Positions 15,966 through 26,798 of a stretch of DNA of 64,000 nucleotides are shown here, in pieces. The stretch's first letter is position 1. Each line of letters opens with the position of its first letter. The translations under genes and the position numbers were made by a program. Under the pieces are notes generated by a model that saw only the letters and a list, made by a program, of their open reading frames with translations, did not search any database and had not been told where the DNA came from. Source of the stretch: JBDTSW01 sp963758845 (lineage in GTDB: Bacteria > Actinomycetota > Thermoleophilia > Solirubrobacterales > 70-9); NCBI GenBank assembly GCA_963758845.1, contig CAVWWX010000002.1, positions 620,001-684,000 of the forward strand, written 5' to 3'.

Positions 15966-17138
15966 ATGAGCGCACAACCGAGAGAAGGATCGACCGACCG
16001 CCGCGGCATGCTCGCCGCGAGCGTCCTCGCATGTCTGTGCGGGGGTCTTGGGCTGGTCGTCTCGGGCGCCGGCGCTCAGAGCCTCGAGTCCCAGCTCGAC
16101 TCGAAGGAGTCCCAGCTCGACTCCGCCGAGGCGAAGGAGGGCGTCCTCTCCACCGACATCGAGCAGTACTCCGAGGAGATCGACGTGCTGCTCGGCCAGG
16201 TCGCCACGCTGCGCAACCGCGAGGCGATCGTCCAGGCGCAGCTCGACCGCGTCGAGGCCCGCCTCGACCGCGAGCGCCAGTACCTGAACGTCCTGCGCGA
16301 GCGGCTGGTCCGCTCGATGCGGGTGCTGCGCGAGCGCCTGGTCGAGATCTACAAGTCCGACGAGCCCGACGCGCTCACGGTGATCCTCCAGGCCGACGGC
16401 TTCGACGACCTGATGGAGCGCTACGAGTACCTGACCTCGATCCAGGAGCAGGACGCATCGATCGTCGATCGCGTCCACAACCTTCGCGACCAGACGAGGC
16501 AGCTGGTCGAGAGCATCCGCGCGAGCCGCGACGAGATCGCCGCCCGCAAGGAGGAGCTCGAGCGGACGCGCATGCAGCTCGAGGCTCGCGAGGCCGAGCT
16601 TTCCGCCGCGCGCGCCGCCAAGGCCGACGCCCTCGCCTCGGTCGAGGAGGACATCCAGCGCCTCGAGGGCGACATCTCCGACATCCAGTCCGACATCCAG
16701 GCCCAGATCCAGGCCGCCCAGGCAGCCGCGCCGGCGACGCCGACCCTGCCGGCCGGCCCGGTCCAGGGCGAGTCCTCGAGCGGCTTCATCTGGCCCGTCA
16801 GCGGGCCGGTCGTCTCGCCGTTCGGGCCGCGCTGGGGCCGCATGCACGAGGGCATCGACATCGCCGCTCCGGCGGGCACGCCGATCCGCGCGGTCGCCGA
16901 CGGCAACGTCATCCTGGCCGCGCCCACGAGCGGCTACGGCAACTACACGTGCATCGACCACGGGGGCGGGCTCTCCTCGTGTTATGCCCACCAGTCCTCC
17001 TACGCGGTCACCTCGGGCGGCGTCAGGCAGGGCACTGTGATCGGCTACGTCGGCTGCACCGGCTCCTGCTTCGGCGATCACCTCCATTTCGAGGTCCGGA
17101 TCAACGGCGCCGCCGTCGATCCGATGGGCTACCTCTAG
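15966..17138 (+). CDS. Secreted coiled-coil M23 (LytM) peptidoglycan endopeptidase
   Basis: 390 residues. The N-terminal signal region (MLAASVLACLCGGLGLVVSG) ends near GAGAQS, followed by a long coiled coil (about residues 40-240, many E/Q/L/R heptads, EnvC-like), an Ala/Pro linker, and a complete C-terminal M23 domain: zinc ligands in HEGIDIAAP (His294, Asp298) and DHLHFEV (His372, His374). A Cys pair (GCTGSCFG) is a local addition. The protein would act in the cell envelope to cut cross-links or activate other hydrolases. Expression is under the c-di-AMP riboswitch directly upstream. No Shine-Dalgarno precedes ATG 15966; ATG 16008 is an alternative. Confidence 0.9.
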   Translation: MSAQPREGSTDRRGMLAASVLACLCGGLGLVVSGAGAQSLESQLDSKESQLDSAEAKEGVLSTDIEQYSEEIDVLLGQVATLRNREAIVQAQLDRVEARLDRERQYLNVLRERLVRSMRVLRERLVEIYKSDEPDALTVILQADGFDDLMERYEYLTSIQEQDASIVDRVHNLRDQTRQLVESIRASRDEIAARKEELERTRMQLEAREAELSAARAAKADALASVEEDIQRLEGDISDIQSDIQAQIQAAQAAAPATPTLPAGPVQGESSSGFIWPVSGPVVSPFGPRWGRMHEGIDIAAPAGTPIRAVADGNVILAAPTSGYGNYTCIDHGGGLSSCYAHQSSYAVTSGGVRQGTVIGYVGCTGSCFGDHLHFEVRINGAAVDPMGYL

Positions 17139-17197
17139 CCCCACTCGCGCTTGCCATAACAAGTTCCTGCATGCGATCATGCGTGGCCGGGTATCGA

Positions 17198-17797
17198 ATG
17201 AACCTGGGCATGAGCAAGCCACGGATTGGCAATCTTCGCGCGTACCTAGCCGGGACGGGCGCCACGACGGCGCTGATCGCCGGCGCGATCGTCGCGTTCC
17301 TCACCGTGGGCGCCCTCGTGGCGTTCGACGGCTTCCCCTTCGGTGGCGGCGATGACTCCGACAGCGTGGCCCTGGCCGACGAGCCGGGGGGCATGGCTCC
17401 CGAGGCCGCCGCGGTGGCGCTCGCGGACGTGCCCAAGGCCGTGGCATCGAGGCCCGCGGGCGGCAGCGTGCTGGCGGCGACCTTCCCGGGCTCCGGGGCA
17501 TCGAGCGATACCGGGCCTACCGGGGCTACCGGCGCGAGCCCGGCCGATGCCCTCGGCTCCACCGGCGGGGTCACCGGCGGGGTCACCGGCGGGGTGATCG
17601 ATACCGTCGACGACGCGACGGACGGCACCGGGCTGCCCCCGCTCGCCCCCGTGGCCGGCGGGGTCACCGACCCGGTCGACGACGCGCTGAACGACACCTT
17701 GAACGACACCGGGGGCGCCGTCGGGGCCCCGAACCTGGGCAACGACGTCACCGACACGGTGAACGACGTCGCGAACGGCCTGCTCGGCGGCAACTGA
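17198..17797 (+). CDS. Membrane-anchored low-complexity protein, unknown function
   Basis: 199 residues. One transmembrane helix (ATTALIAGAIVAFLTVGALV), then an extracytoplasmic region rich in Gly, Val, Thr, Asp and Asn with repeating units such as GGVTGGVTGG, TDPVDDALNDTLND and TDTVNDVANGLLGG. At DNA level a 12-base unit is repeated three times at 17561-17596. No enzymatic motif; a surface or wall-associated role is possible. It follows the M23 gene by 59 bases on the same strand and may be co-transcribed. ATG 17198 and ATG 17210 are both possible starts. Confidence 0.6.
   Translation: MNLGMSKPRIGNLRAYLAGTGATTALIAGAIVAFLTVGALVAFDGFPFGGGDDSDSVALADEPGGMAPEAAAVALADVPKAVASRPAGGSVLAATFPGSGASSDTGPTGATGASPADALGSTGGVTGGVTGGVIDTVDDATDGTGLPPLAPVAGGVTDPVDDALNDTLNDTGGAVGAPNLGNDVTDTVNDVANGLLGGN
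17561..17596 (+). repeat. Three tandem 12-base repeats inside the low-complexity gene
   Basis: Three head-to-tail copies of ACCGGCGGGGTC (the last ends in G) encode TGGV repeats. The length is in frame, so copy-number change would alter protein length without breaking it. Confidence 0.7.
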
Positions 17798-17806
17798 GCC
17801 GCCCCC

Positions 17807-18520
17807 TCAGCCCAGCTCCCGTCCCATCCAGCGAAGCGCCTCCCCCTGGATCTCCGGGTCGTGCTGCGCGGAACGGTGGTGTCCGCCCGGGAGCACGATC
17901 AGCTTCCTGGGCTCCCGCGCGCGCTCGAACAACGCACGTGAGTGCTGGTGGGAGATCCGCTCGTCGCCCTCGGCGTGGATCAGCAACAACGGCTTGCCGG
18001 CCATCAGCTCGACGGCGACGCCGACATCGTGCTCGGCCAGCCAGGCATCGAGGGCCGCTCGCGCCGCGGGGCCCGCACGGAACTCCAGCTCGTCCTCTCG
18101 GAGCCCGCGGCGCAGGTCCTCCTCCGCCGCCGGGCAGATGGCGATGGCCCCGGCCAGCGCCCGGGAGGTGGCCGCGGCGTGGATCGCGAGGTTCCCGCCC
18201 ATGCTCGAGCCGCGCACGCAGACCCGCGCCTCGTCGACGCCGTCGTGGGCGGCGAGCATGCGAGCCATCACCCCGATGTCGGCCAGCGCGCCCGGCCCCA
18301 TCTCGTCGGTCGAGTCGCCATGGCCCCGCTGGTCGTAGGCGAGGGCGGCCCAGCCGGCGTCGGCGGCGGCCCGGCCGAAGTCCCCGTGGTTCTCCTTGCG
18401 CGAGCCGGCGCCGTGGAGGATCACCACGGCGCGCCATGGCGGTGGAGTGTCCGGCAGCCACAGCCAGAAGGGCCGCTCGCGGTGAACGCCGATCTCGCTG
18501 GGTCGCCTGGGCGACGGCAT
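17807..18520 (-). CDS. Alpha/beta hydrolase (dienelactone hydrolase/serine aminopeptidase-like)
   Basis: 237-residue soluble serine hydrolase. Oxyanion strand AVVILHGAGSRKENH, the aromatic AYDQRGHGDS, nucleophile elbow GSSMGG (GxSxG), acid residue in LLLIHAEGDERISH and the catalytic histidine in LPGGHHRS all fall in the expected order. ATG 18520 starts just before the first strand. Substrate unknown; the layout suits a carboxylesterase or acyl-peptidase-like enzyme. It is convergent with the low-complexity gene (10-base gap) and divergent from lysA. Confidence 0.83.
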   Translation of the reverse strand: MPSPRRPSEIGVHRERPFWLWLPDTPPPWRAVVILHGAGSRKENHGDFGRAAADAGWAALAYDQRGHGDSTDEMGPGALADIGVMARMLAAHDGVDEARVCVRGSSMGGNLAIHAAATSRALAGAIAICPAAEEDLRRGLREDELEFRAGPAARAALDAWLAEHDVGVAVELMAGKPLLLIHAEGDERISHQHSRALFERAREPRKLIVLPGGHHRSAQHDPEIQGEALRWMGRELG

Positions 18521-18573
18521 CGGTCTTCTGCTCAAGACGTTGCGGAACCTACCGGGCATGCAGGGATTGAATG

Positions 18574-18634
18574 GCCGGCACACTCGGTGTGCCGGCAGCA
18601 GCATGTAAGGCGGCGAAGCCGCCGCAAGCGCTTG
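18574..18634. promoter_or_regulatory. Tandem hairpins between the hydrolase gene and lysA
   Basis: A perfect 10-bp stem with TCG loop (18574-18596), then a 6-bp stem with GAA loop (18609-18623), then a small palindrome CAAGCGCTTG (18625-18634). No T-run follows. They lie in the divergent 144-base gap, upstream of lysA's -10, so they may be protein-binding sites or an attenuating leader on the minus strand. Confidence 0.45.
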
Positions 18635-18649
18635 TCGCCCTCCGCCCGC

Positions 18650-18655
18650 GATAAT
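18650..18655 (+). promoter_or_regulatory. Candidate -10 box of lysA (leaderless)
   Basis: GATAAT ends nine bases before ATG 18665; no Shine-Dalgarno between. Likely leaderless or near-leaderless start. Confidence 0.5.
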
Positions 18656-18664
18656 CCGCCGCCG

Positions 18665-19963
18665 ATGAGCCCGCAGACACAGGCCAACCCGGTCGTCCCA
18701 GCGGCGGTTCTGCCGCTTGGGAGCCGCGTCAACGCGCGGGGGCACCTGGAGGTTGGCGGCTGCGATGTCGTGGAGGTGGCGAACGAGTTCGGCACCCCGG
18801 CCTACATCTATGCCGAGGACGACATCCGCGCTCGGGCTCGCGCTTACCTGGATGCCTTCGGGGAGCGCACGGACGACTTCGAGGTCCTCTTCGCGAGCAA
18901 GGCGGCGCCGTTCACGGCGGCCTACTCGGTGTTACAGGAGGAGGGCCTCTCCGTCGACGTCGCCTCCGGGGGTGAGCTGGCGATGGCGCTGCGGGCGGGG
19001 TTCGATCCTGCGCGGATCTACCTGCACGGGAACAACAAGGGCGAGCGCGACCTGCGCGAGGCGCTCGATGCGGGGGTCGGCTATGTCATCTGCGACTCGT
19101 TCGACGAGATCGCCCGGCTCGACGAGATGGCGGGGGCTGGGCAGGCCGTACTGATCCGAGTCACCCCCGGCGTGGCCCCGTCGACCCACGCGTCGGTGCA
19201 GACCGGCGGGCTCGACTCGAAGTTCGGATTCGGCCTCGGCGACGGCTTGGCGGCCGAGGCGATCCGGCGCGTGCGGGCTTCCCGGAACCTCGACCTCGTC
19301 GGCCTTCACGCCCACATCGGGTCGCAGATCCTCGAGCTGGAGCCCTACGTGAAGGCGATCGAGGCCCTTGGCGAGCTGGCCGACCCGGACTGGTGCCGGG
19401 TGTTGAACGTGGGCGGCGGGCTGGGCATCGCCTATACCGGCGGCGACGATCCCCCGTCGATCGACGATTACGCCGAGGTGAAGGTCCAGGGCGCGCGCCG
19501 CGCCTTGGCCCGGATGCCGCGCCTCTTGGTCGAGCCTGGCCGCTCGCTCGTGGGCAACGCAGGGGTGACGGCGTATACGGTCGGCACCGTGAAGGAGATC
19601 CCGGGGGTCCGGACATACATCGCCGTCGACGGGGGGATGTCGGACAACATGCGCCCGATGCTTTACGGCTCACGCTACGAGGCGCTCGTGGCCGACCGCG
19701 CCGCCGAGCCCCCCGACACCCTGGCGACGATCGCGGGAATGCACTGCGAGTCCGGCGACGTCCTGATCCGCGACGTCCAGCTGGCCGCGCCCGCGGCGGG
19801 CGACGTGCTGGTTACCCCCGCCACCGGGGCCTACGGCCACGCGATGGCGAACAACTACAACGGCATGACCCGCCCGCCGATCGTCTTCTGCCGCGACGGC
19901 GACGCCCGGCTGGTGTTGCGGCGCGAGACCTACGCTGACCTGATGGGGCGCGACGTTGGCTGA
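18665..19963 (+). CDS. lysA: Diaminopimelate decarboxylase
   Basis: 432 residues, PLP-dependent fold-III enzyme making L-lysine from meso-diaminopimelate. PLP lysine in VLFASKAAP (Lys79), HAHIGSQ, glycine loop NVGGGLGIAY, VEPGRSLVGNAG and the substrate cysteine region MHCESGDVL. C-terminal YGHAMANNYNG is typical of LysA. First gene of a lysA-hom-thrC run; the next gene starts eight bases inside its end, so translation is coupled. Lysine and threonine branches of the aspartate pathway are therefore expressed together. Confidence 0.95.
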   Translation: MSPQTQANPVVPAAVLPLGSRVNARGHLEVGGCDVVEVANEFGTPAYIYAEDDIRARARAYLDAFGERTDDFEVLFASKAAPFTAAYSVLQEEGLSVDVASGGELAMALRAGFDPARIYLHGNNKGERDLREALDAGVGYVICDSFDEIARLDEMAGAGQAVLIRVTPGVAPSTHASVQTGGLDSKFGFGLGDGLAAEAIRRVRASRNLDLVGLHAHIGSQILELEPYVKAIEALGELADPDWCRVLNVGGGLGIAYTGGDDPPSIDDYAEVKVQGARRALARMPRLLVEPGRSLVGNAGVTAYTVGTVKEIPGVRTYIAVDGGMSDNMRPMLYGSRYEALVADRAAEPPDTLATIAGMHCESGDVLIRDVQLAAPAAGDVLVTPATGAYGHAMANNYNGMTRPPIVFCRDGDARLVLRRETYADLMGRDVG

Positions 19964-21179
19964 GCCGGCGCGCATTGGCCTGCTGGGCCGGGGCACGGTC
20001 GGTGGCGCCTTCCACGAGCTGATCGACGCCCGCGCCGATGAGATCGCGGCGATCGCGGGCCGGCGCCCGGAGGTCTCGGGGGTGCTGCGGCGCTCGGAGG
20101 GCGACTTCGAGCAGATCCTGTCCAGCTCGGACATCGTCGTCGAACTGATCGGTGGCACCGACCCCGCGCACGACTACGTTCTGCGCGCCCTCAAGGAGGG
20201 CAAGCACGTGATCTCCGCGAACAAGCAGCTGATCGCCCAGCACGGCGACGAGCTCTTCGCCGCCGCCCGAGACGCCGGGGTCCAGCTTCGCTTCGAGGCG
20301 GCGGTCGCCGGCGTGGTCCCGGTGATCCGCGTGATCCAGGAGAGCCTTGCCGCAACCGAGATCACGAAGGTGTTCGGGATCGTCAACGGCACCACCAACT
20401 TCATCCTCAGCGAGATGGCCAGCACCGGGGCCGACTACGCCCAGACCCTCGCCAGGGCCCAGGAGCTGGGCTACGCGGAGGCGGACCCGACCGAGGACGT
20501 GAACGGCGCTGACGCCGCCGCGAAGATGGCGATCCTCGCCCGCCTGGCCTTCCACTCGGACGTCTCGCTGGACGACGTGACCTTCGAGGGCATCGAGGAG
20601 ATCCGGCCCGAGGACATCGCCTACGCGAAGGAGCTGGGACTGTCGCTGAAGCTGCTGGGCGTGGCCGAGCGCGTCGGCGGCGGCATCTCGGTGCGCGTCT
20701 TCCCCTGCTTCCTCTACCGCGGCCACCCGCTCGCGCCCGTCGAGGGGCCCTTCAACGCGGTGATGGTCGAGGCCCCGACGATCACCGAGATCACGATGTC
20801 GGGCCCGGGGGCGGGAGGCAAGGAGACCGCGACGGCCGTGCTCGGGGACCTCGTCTCGATCCTCTCCGGCATCGCCCCGGTCCACCAGACGCGGGAGCGA
20901 CTCGAGATCGTGCGCGACATCTCCTCGGCGTTCTACCTCCACCTCGAGGTCGCCGACCGCCACGGCGTCCTGGCAAGGATCGCGGACGTCCTCGGTCGCA
21001 ACGAGGTCTCGGTCCGCAGCGTCGTGCAGCGGGGCCAGGGCGACGACGCCCGCCTGGTGATGGTGATGCACGAGGGCCCCGAGGCCAAGTTCGACGCCGC
21101 CCTCGACGAGATCGCCGCGCTCGACTTCCTGCGCTCGCCCCCACGGGCGATCCGGGTGATCGAGGAGGAGTTCGTTTGA
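19956..21179 (+). CDS. hom: Homoserine dehydrogenase with ACT domain
   Basis: 407 residues, NAD(P)H-dependent reduction of aspartate semialdehyde to homoserine. Rossmann motif GLLGRGTVGGAF at the N-terminus, KHVISANKQLIA, catalytic block FGIVNGTTNFILSEM, and EADPTEDVNGADAAAKMAIL. The C-terminal ACT domain (from about residue 320, HLEVADRHGVLARIADVLG) is the usual site of threonine feedback inhibition. It begins at TTG 19956, overlapping lysA by eight bases. Confidence 0.95.
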   Translation: MAEPARIGLLGRGTVGGAFHELIDARADEIAAIAGRRPEVSGVLRRSEGDFEQILSSSDIVVELIGGTDPAHDYVLRALKEGKHVISANKQLIAQHGDELFAAARDAGVQLRFEAAVAGVVPVIRVIQESLAATEITKVFGIVNGTTNFILSEMASTGADYAQTLARAQELGYAEADPTEDVNGADAAAKMAILARLAFHSDVSLDDVTFEGIEEIRPEDIAYAKELGLSLKLLGVAERVGGGISVRVFPCFLYRGHPLAPVEGPFNAVMVEAPTITEITMSGPGAGGKETATAVLGDLVSILSGIAPVHQTRERLEIVRDISSAFYLHLEVADRHGVLARIADVLGRNEVSVRSVVQRGQGDDARLVMVMHEGPEAKFDAALDEIAALDFLRSPPRAIRVIEEEFV

Positions 21180-21191
21180 GCCCTCTTGATC

Positions 21192-21197
21192 TAGGGT
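21192..21197 (+). promoter_or_regulatory. Candidate -10 box of thrC (leaderless)
   Basis: TAGGGT ends seven bases before ATG 21205, in the 25-base gap after hom. This suggests thrC also has its own leaderless transcript. Confidence 0.45.
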
Positions 21198-21204
21198 GCG
21201 GCCG

Positions 21205-22242
21205 ATGCCGCCCCCGCTGATCGAGCGATATCGCGATCGCCTGAGCACGCTCGAGCCCGGCGACCCGGTCGTCTCGCTGAACGAGGGCTCGACGCCCCTT
21301 GTCGAGGCGCCGGTCATCTCCGAGCGCGTCGGTGCCCGGGTGCTCCTGAAGCTCGAGGGGGCCAACCCCACCGGCTCGTTCAAGGACCGTGGCATGACGG
21401 TTGCGGTCTCGAGGGCGAAGGGCGCCGGGGCCGAGGCCGTGATCTGCGCCTCGACCGGCAACACGGCGGCAAGCGCGGCCGCGTACGCCGCGCGGGCCGG
21501 GATGCGCGGCGCCGTGATCGTCCCAGAGGGGAAGATCGCGATCGGCAAGCTGGCCCAGGCCCTGATGCACGGGGCGCGGGTGGTAGCTCTGCGCGCCAAC
21601 TTCGATCGCGCGCTCGAGATCGTCCGCGAGATCGCGCAGAAGCACCCCGTCGAGCTGGTCAACTCGGTCAACCCGCACCGGATCGAGGGCCAGAAGACGG
21701 CCGCGTTCGAGGTCTGCGACGAGCTCGGCGGCCCACCCGATGCCCTCGCGATCCCGGTCGGGAACGCCGGCAACATCACGGCCTGGTGGCGCGGCTTCTC
21801 CGAGTACGAGGCCGCGCCGATCCTCTACGGCTTCCAGGCCGAGGGCGCGGCCCCGCTCGTGGCGGGCCATCCGATCTCCGACCCCGAGACCGTGGCCTCG
21901 GCGATCCGGATCGGCAACCCGGCGCGCTGGGAGGAGGCGATGGCCGCGGTGACCGAATCGCGCGGGCGAATCGCCGCGGTGTCCGACGAGCAGATCCTCG
22001 ACACCTATCACCTGCTGGCCTCCCGCGAAGGAGTCTTCTGCGAGCCGGCCTCGGCCGCGTCGGTCGCCGGCATCCTCCACCATGGCCTCCCGGCGATGGA
22101 GGGCGCCGGTCCGCCCGAGACCGTCGTCTGCGTCCTCACCGGCCACGGCCTCAAGGACCCCGACACGGCGCTCGGCAAGGCACCCGCGGTCGTCGGCTGC
22201 GACCCGGAGCTTGCCGAGGTCGAGCGGGCCATCCTCGCCTGA
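21205..22242 (+). CDS. thrC: Threonine synthase
   Basis: 345 residues, fold-II PLP enzyme converting O-phosphohomoserine to threonine. PLP lysine in PTGSFKDRGM (Lys60), ASTGNTAASAAAYAARAG phosphate/cofactor loop, SVNPHRIEGQKT, and the glycine-rich PVGNAGNITAWWRGF. This is the short actinobacterial form. ATG 21205 is preferred over the in-frame GTG at 21196 by the TAGGGT spacing. It follows hom by 25 bases. No thrB (homoserine kinase) follows; it must be elsewhere. Confidence 0.94.
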   Translation: MPPPLIERYRDRLSTLEPGDPVVSLNEGSTPLVEAPVISERVGARVLLKLEGANPTGSFKDRGMTVAVSRAKGAGAEAVICASTGNTAASAAAYAARAGMRGAVIVPEGKIAIGKLAQALMHGARVVALRANFDRALEIVREIAQKHPVELVNSVNPHRIEGQKTAAFEVCDELGGPPDALAIPVGNAGNITAWWRGFSEYEAAPILYGFQAEGAAPLVAGHPISDPETVASAIRIGNPARWEEAMAAVTESRGRIAAVSDEQILDTYHLLASREGVFCEPASAASVAGILHHGLPAMEGAGPPETVVCVLTGHGLKDPDTALGKAPAVVGCDPELAEVERAILA

Positions 22243-22314
22243 CCCGGCCGCGGCGCCGGCGTCCCGGCACCTCTTGCGCGCAACGCGTAACGCGGAGACC
22301 GAGACGATCCCGCG

Positions 22315-22926
22315 GTGGCGCACCGCCTCCTCTCCCTCATCGCCCCACCCCTCTGCGGCGTCTGCGGAGAGGGGTGCGGTTCCGAAGACCCCGTCTGCGC
22401 CGTCTGCGCCGACGCGATCGCCGCCGAGCGCCCCCGGCCGCTGTCGGTGCCCGCCGTCGACCACGCCTGGGCCGCCGCGCGCTACGAGGGCGTGCCCCGT
22501 CGGCTCGTCACCGCCCTGAAGTTCGGAAAGCGCCTGGCCCTGGCAGACGTCGCCGCTGCGGCGATCGCGTCCACCACCCCAGCGCCGCCCGCGGCCGCAA
22601 CGATCGTGCCCGTCCCGGCCGATCCCTGGCGGCTTCGCCTGCGCGGCTTCGACCCGGCGGCGCTGATCGCCACGTCGCTTGCGAACCATCTCGGCCTCCC
22701 TGCCTCTCATTGCCTCGCCCGCCGCCACGGCCGGCGGCAGGTCGGCAAGGCCAGGACCGCGCGCTTGGCGGGCGCCCCCGCGCTGCGGTTGACCAACGCC
22801 CCGCCCGTCACGGCGGTGCTGGTCGACGACGTCGCCACCACCGGGGCGACCCTGGCCGCCTGCGCCCGCGCGCTCCGCTCCGGCGGTGCCGAGAAAGTCC
22901 TTGCCGTTGCGTTCGCGCAGGCGTAA
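22315..22926 (+). CDS. ComF-family phosphoribosyltransferase-like protein
   Basis: 203 residues. The N-terminal zinc-finger-like cysteines CGVCGEGC and CAVCADAI are followed by VPVPADPWRLRLRGFDPA and the PRPP-binding signature VLVDDVATTGATLAA, the ComF layout. ComF proteins are linked to DNA uptake in competent bacteria, but in most genomes the role is undefined. GTG start. It is placed just upstream of hpf and secA, a common actinobacterial order. Confidence 0.88.
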   Translation: MAHRLLSLIAPPLCGVCGEGCGSEDPVCAVCADAIAAERPRPLSVPAVDHAWAAARYEGVPRRLVTALKFGKRLALADVAAAAIASTTPAPPAAATIVPVPADPWRLRLRGFDPAALIATSLANHLGLPASHCLARRHGRRQVGKARTARLAGAPALRLTNAPPVTAVLVDDVATTGATLAACARALRSGGAEKVLAVAFAQA

Positions 22927-22961
22927 AATCCGCCGCCCACCGGCGAAGAGAGGAGAGGCGC

Positions 22962-23309
22962 GTGCGGATCGAGGTCAGGGGACGCAACTTCGAGGTGACC
23001 GACGAGCTGCGCGACGCTGTCGCCAAGCGCTTCGCCCGGGTGGGCCGCCAGGTCTCGGAGCTCTCCACGCTGGACGTCGAGCTCTCCGAGGAGCGCAACC
23101 CCTCGATCGCCGACAGCCAGATCGCCGAGGCGACTCTCCAAGTCAAGGGAAAGACGCTTCGAGCCCGCGAGACCTCGCCGGAGATGCTCCACTCGATCCA
23201 CGAGGTAGCCGAGGACATCCGCCGCCAGGTGAAGCGCCATCGCGAGAAGCGCCGCAGCCGCTGGGCGGCTCGGCGCGAGAGCGCCCGCCTGCGCGGTCGC
23301 GCGGCCTGA
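22962..23309 (+). CDS. hpf: Ribosome hibernation promoting factor (short form)
   Basis: 115 residues with the HPF/RaiA beta-alpha-beta-beta-beta-alpha domain: RIEVRGRNFEVTDELRDAVA, LDVELSEERNP, and SIHEVAEDIRRQVKRHREKR. It lacks the C-terminal dimerisation domain of long HPF, so it resembles short HPF/YfiA. The basic tail (RRSRWAARRESARLRGR) is extended. It binds the 30S subunit to silence ribosomes. AGAGGAG precedes GTG 22962. The hpf-secA-prfB order is conserved in Gram-positive bacteria. Confidence 0.9.
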   Translation: MRIEVRGRNFEVTDELRDAVAKRFARVGRQVSELSTLDVELSEERNPSIADSQIAEATLQVKGKTLRARETSPEMLHSIHEVAEDIRRQVKRHREKRRSRWAARRESARLRGRAA

Positions 23310-23337
23310 GCCAGGCGGCCGGCGGGCACCCGCCCGT

Positions 23338-23351
23338 TACCCTCAGGTGCG
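23338..23351 (+). promoter_or_regulatory. 14-base element upstream of secA, shared with ftsE leader
   Basis: TACCCTCAGGTGCG occurs here and again, identically, at 35799-35812 upstream of ftsE. TACCCT could be a -10 box. No -35 is evident in the GC-rich flank. Confidence 0.35.
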
Positions 23352-23357
23352 TAACTG

Positions 23358-26237
<2,880 letters not shown>

Positions 26238-26281
26238 GCCCTGGCACGCCTCACGTCTAGCGGGCTGGGCGAGCGCGGGGA

Positions 26282-26287
26282 TAACCT
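26282..26287 (+). promoter_or_regulatory. Candidate -10 box (leaderless start of the NTF2-like gene)
   Basis: TAACCT ends seven bases before GTG 26295; no Shine-Dalgarno. Confidence 0.45.
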
Positions 26288-26294
26288 CGCCCGC

Positions 26295-26672
26295 GTGAGC
26301 CCCGACGAGGTGGTCCGCGCGTTCATCGACGCCTTCAACGCCGAGGATCTCGACGCGCTCGCCGGGACGCTGACCCCCGACGTCGAGATCCAGAGCAGCC
26401 GTGGGCTGGTCGAAGGCCGCGACGAGGCCCGCGAGTGGGCGACGCGCAACCCCAGAGGCGAGCTCACCCAGCGGCTGGTTCTCGGCGAGATGGCATCCCA
26501 TGGCGCCCACGTTCTTGCCAGCGTCAAGCGGCAGTGGTCGTGGCGCCACAGCGGCGAGGTGGCCGACGAGCAGGAGCTCTTCTACGTGGCCACCCTGCGC
26601 GAGGGGTTGATCTGCCGCTGGCAGCCGTTCGCCGATCGCGCCGAGGCGCTACGGGCGGCGGGCGCTGCTTGA
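26295..26672 (+). CDS. NTF2-like/SnoaL-like domain protein
   Basis: 125 residues with the cone-shaped NTF2 fold pattern: N-terminal helix SPDEVVRAFIDAFNAEDLDA, TPDVEIQSSRGLVEGRDEAR, and strands ending in LICRWQPFADRAEALRAAG. Such proteins are often isomerases, hydrolases or small-molecule binders; no catalytic residues can be assigned. It sits between secA and prfB, separate from both by leaderless-type promoters. Two other NTF2-like genes occur in this window (29960, 46442). Confidence 0.78.
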   Translation: MSPDEVVRAFIDAFNAEDLDALAGTLTPDVEIQSSRGLVEGRDEAREWATRNPRGELTQRLVLGEMASHGAHVLASVKRQWSWRHSGEVADEQELFYVATLREGLICRWQPFADRAEALRAAGAA

Positions 26673-26786
26673 CACGAGCGGGCGGGCCAACAGAATCCGG
26701 GTTGGGCGCGTTGCGTGCTCCAGCCCGTCGAATCGCCATTGCCAAGCGGGGAGCCGGCAGAGGGCCGCGACCGGCCCCCGAGTGGG

Positions 26787-26792
26787 TAGGGT
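26787..26792 (+). promoter_or_regulatory. Candidate -10 box of prfB (leaderless)
   Basis: TAGGGT ends six bases before ATG 26799. The spacing predicts transcription starting at the A of the ATG. Confidence 0.5.
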
Positions 26793-26798
26793 GAACCC

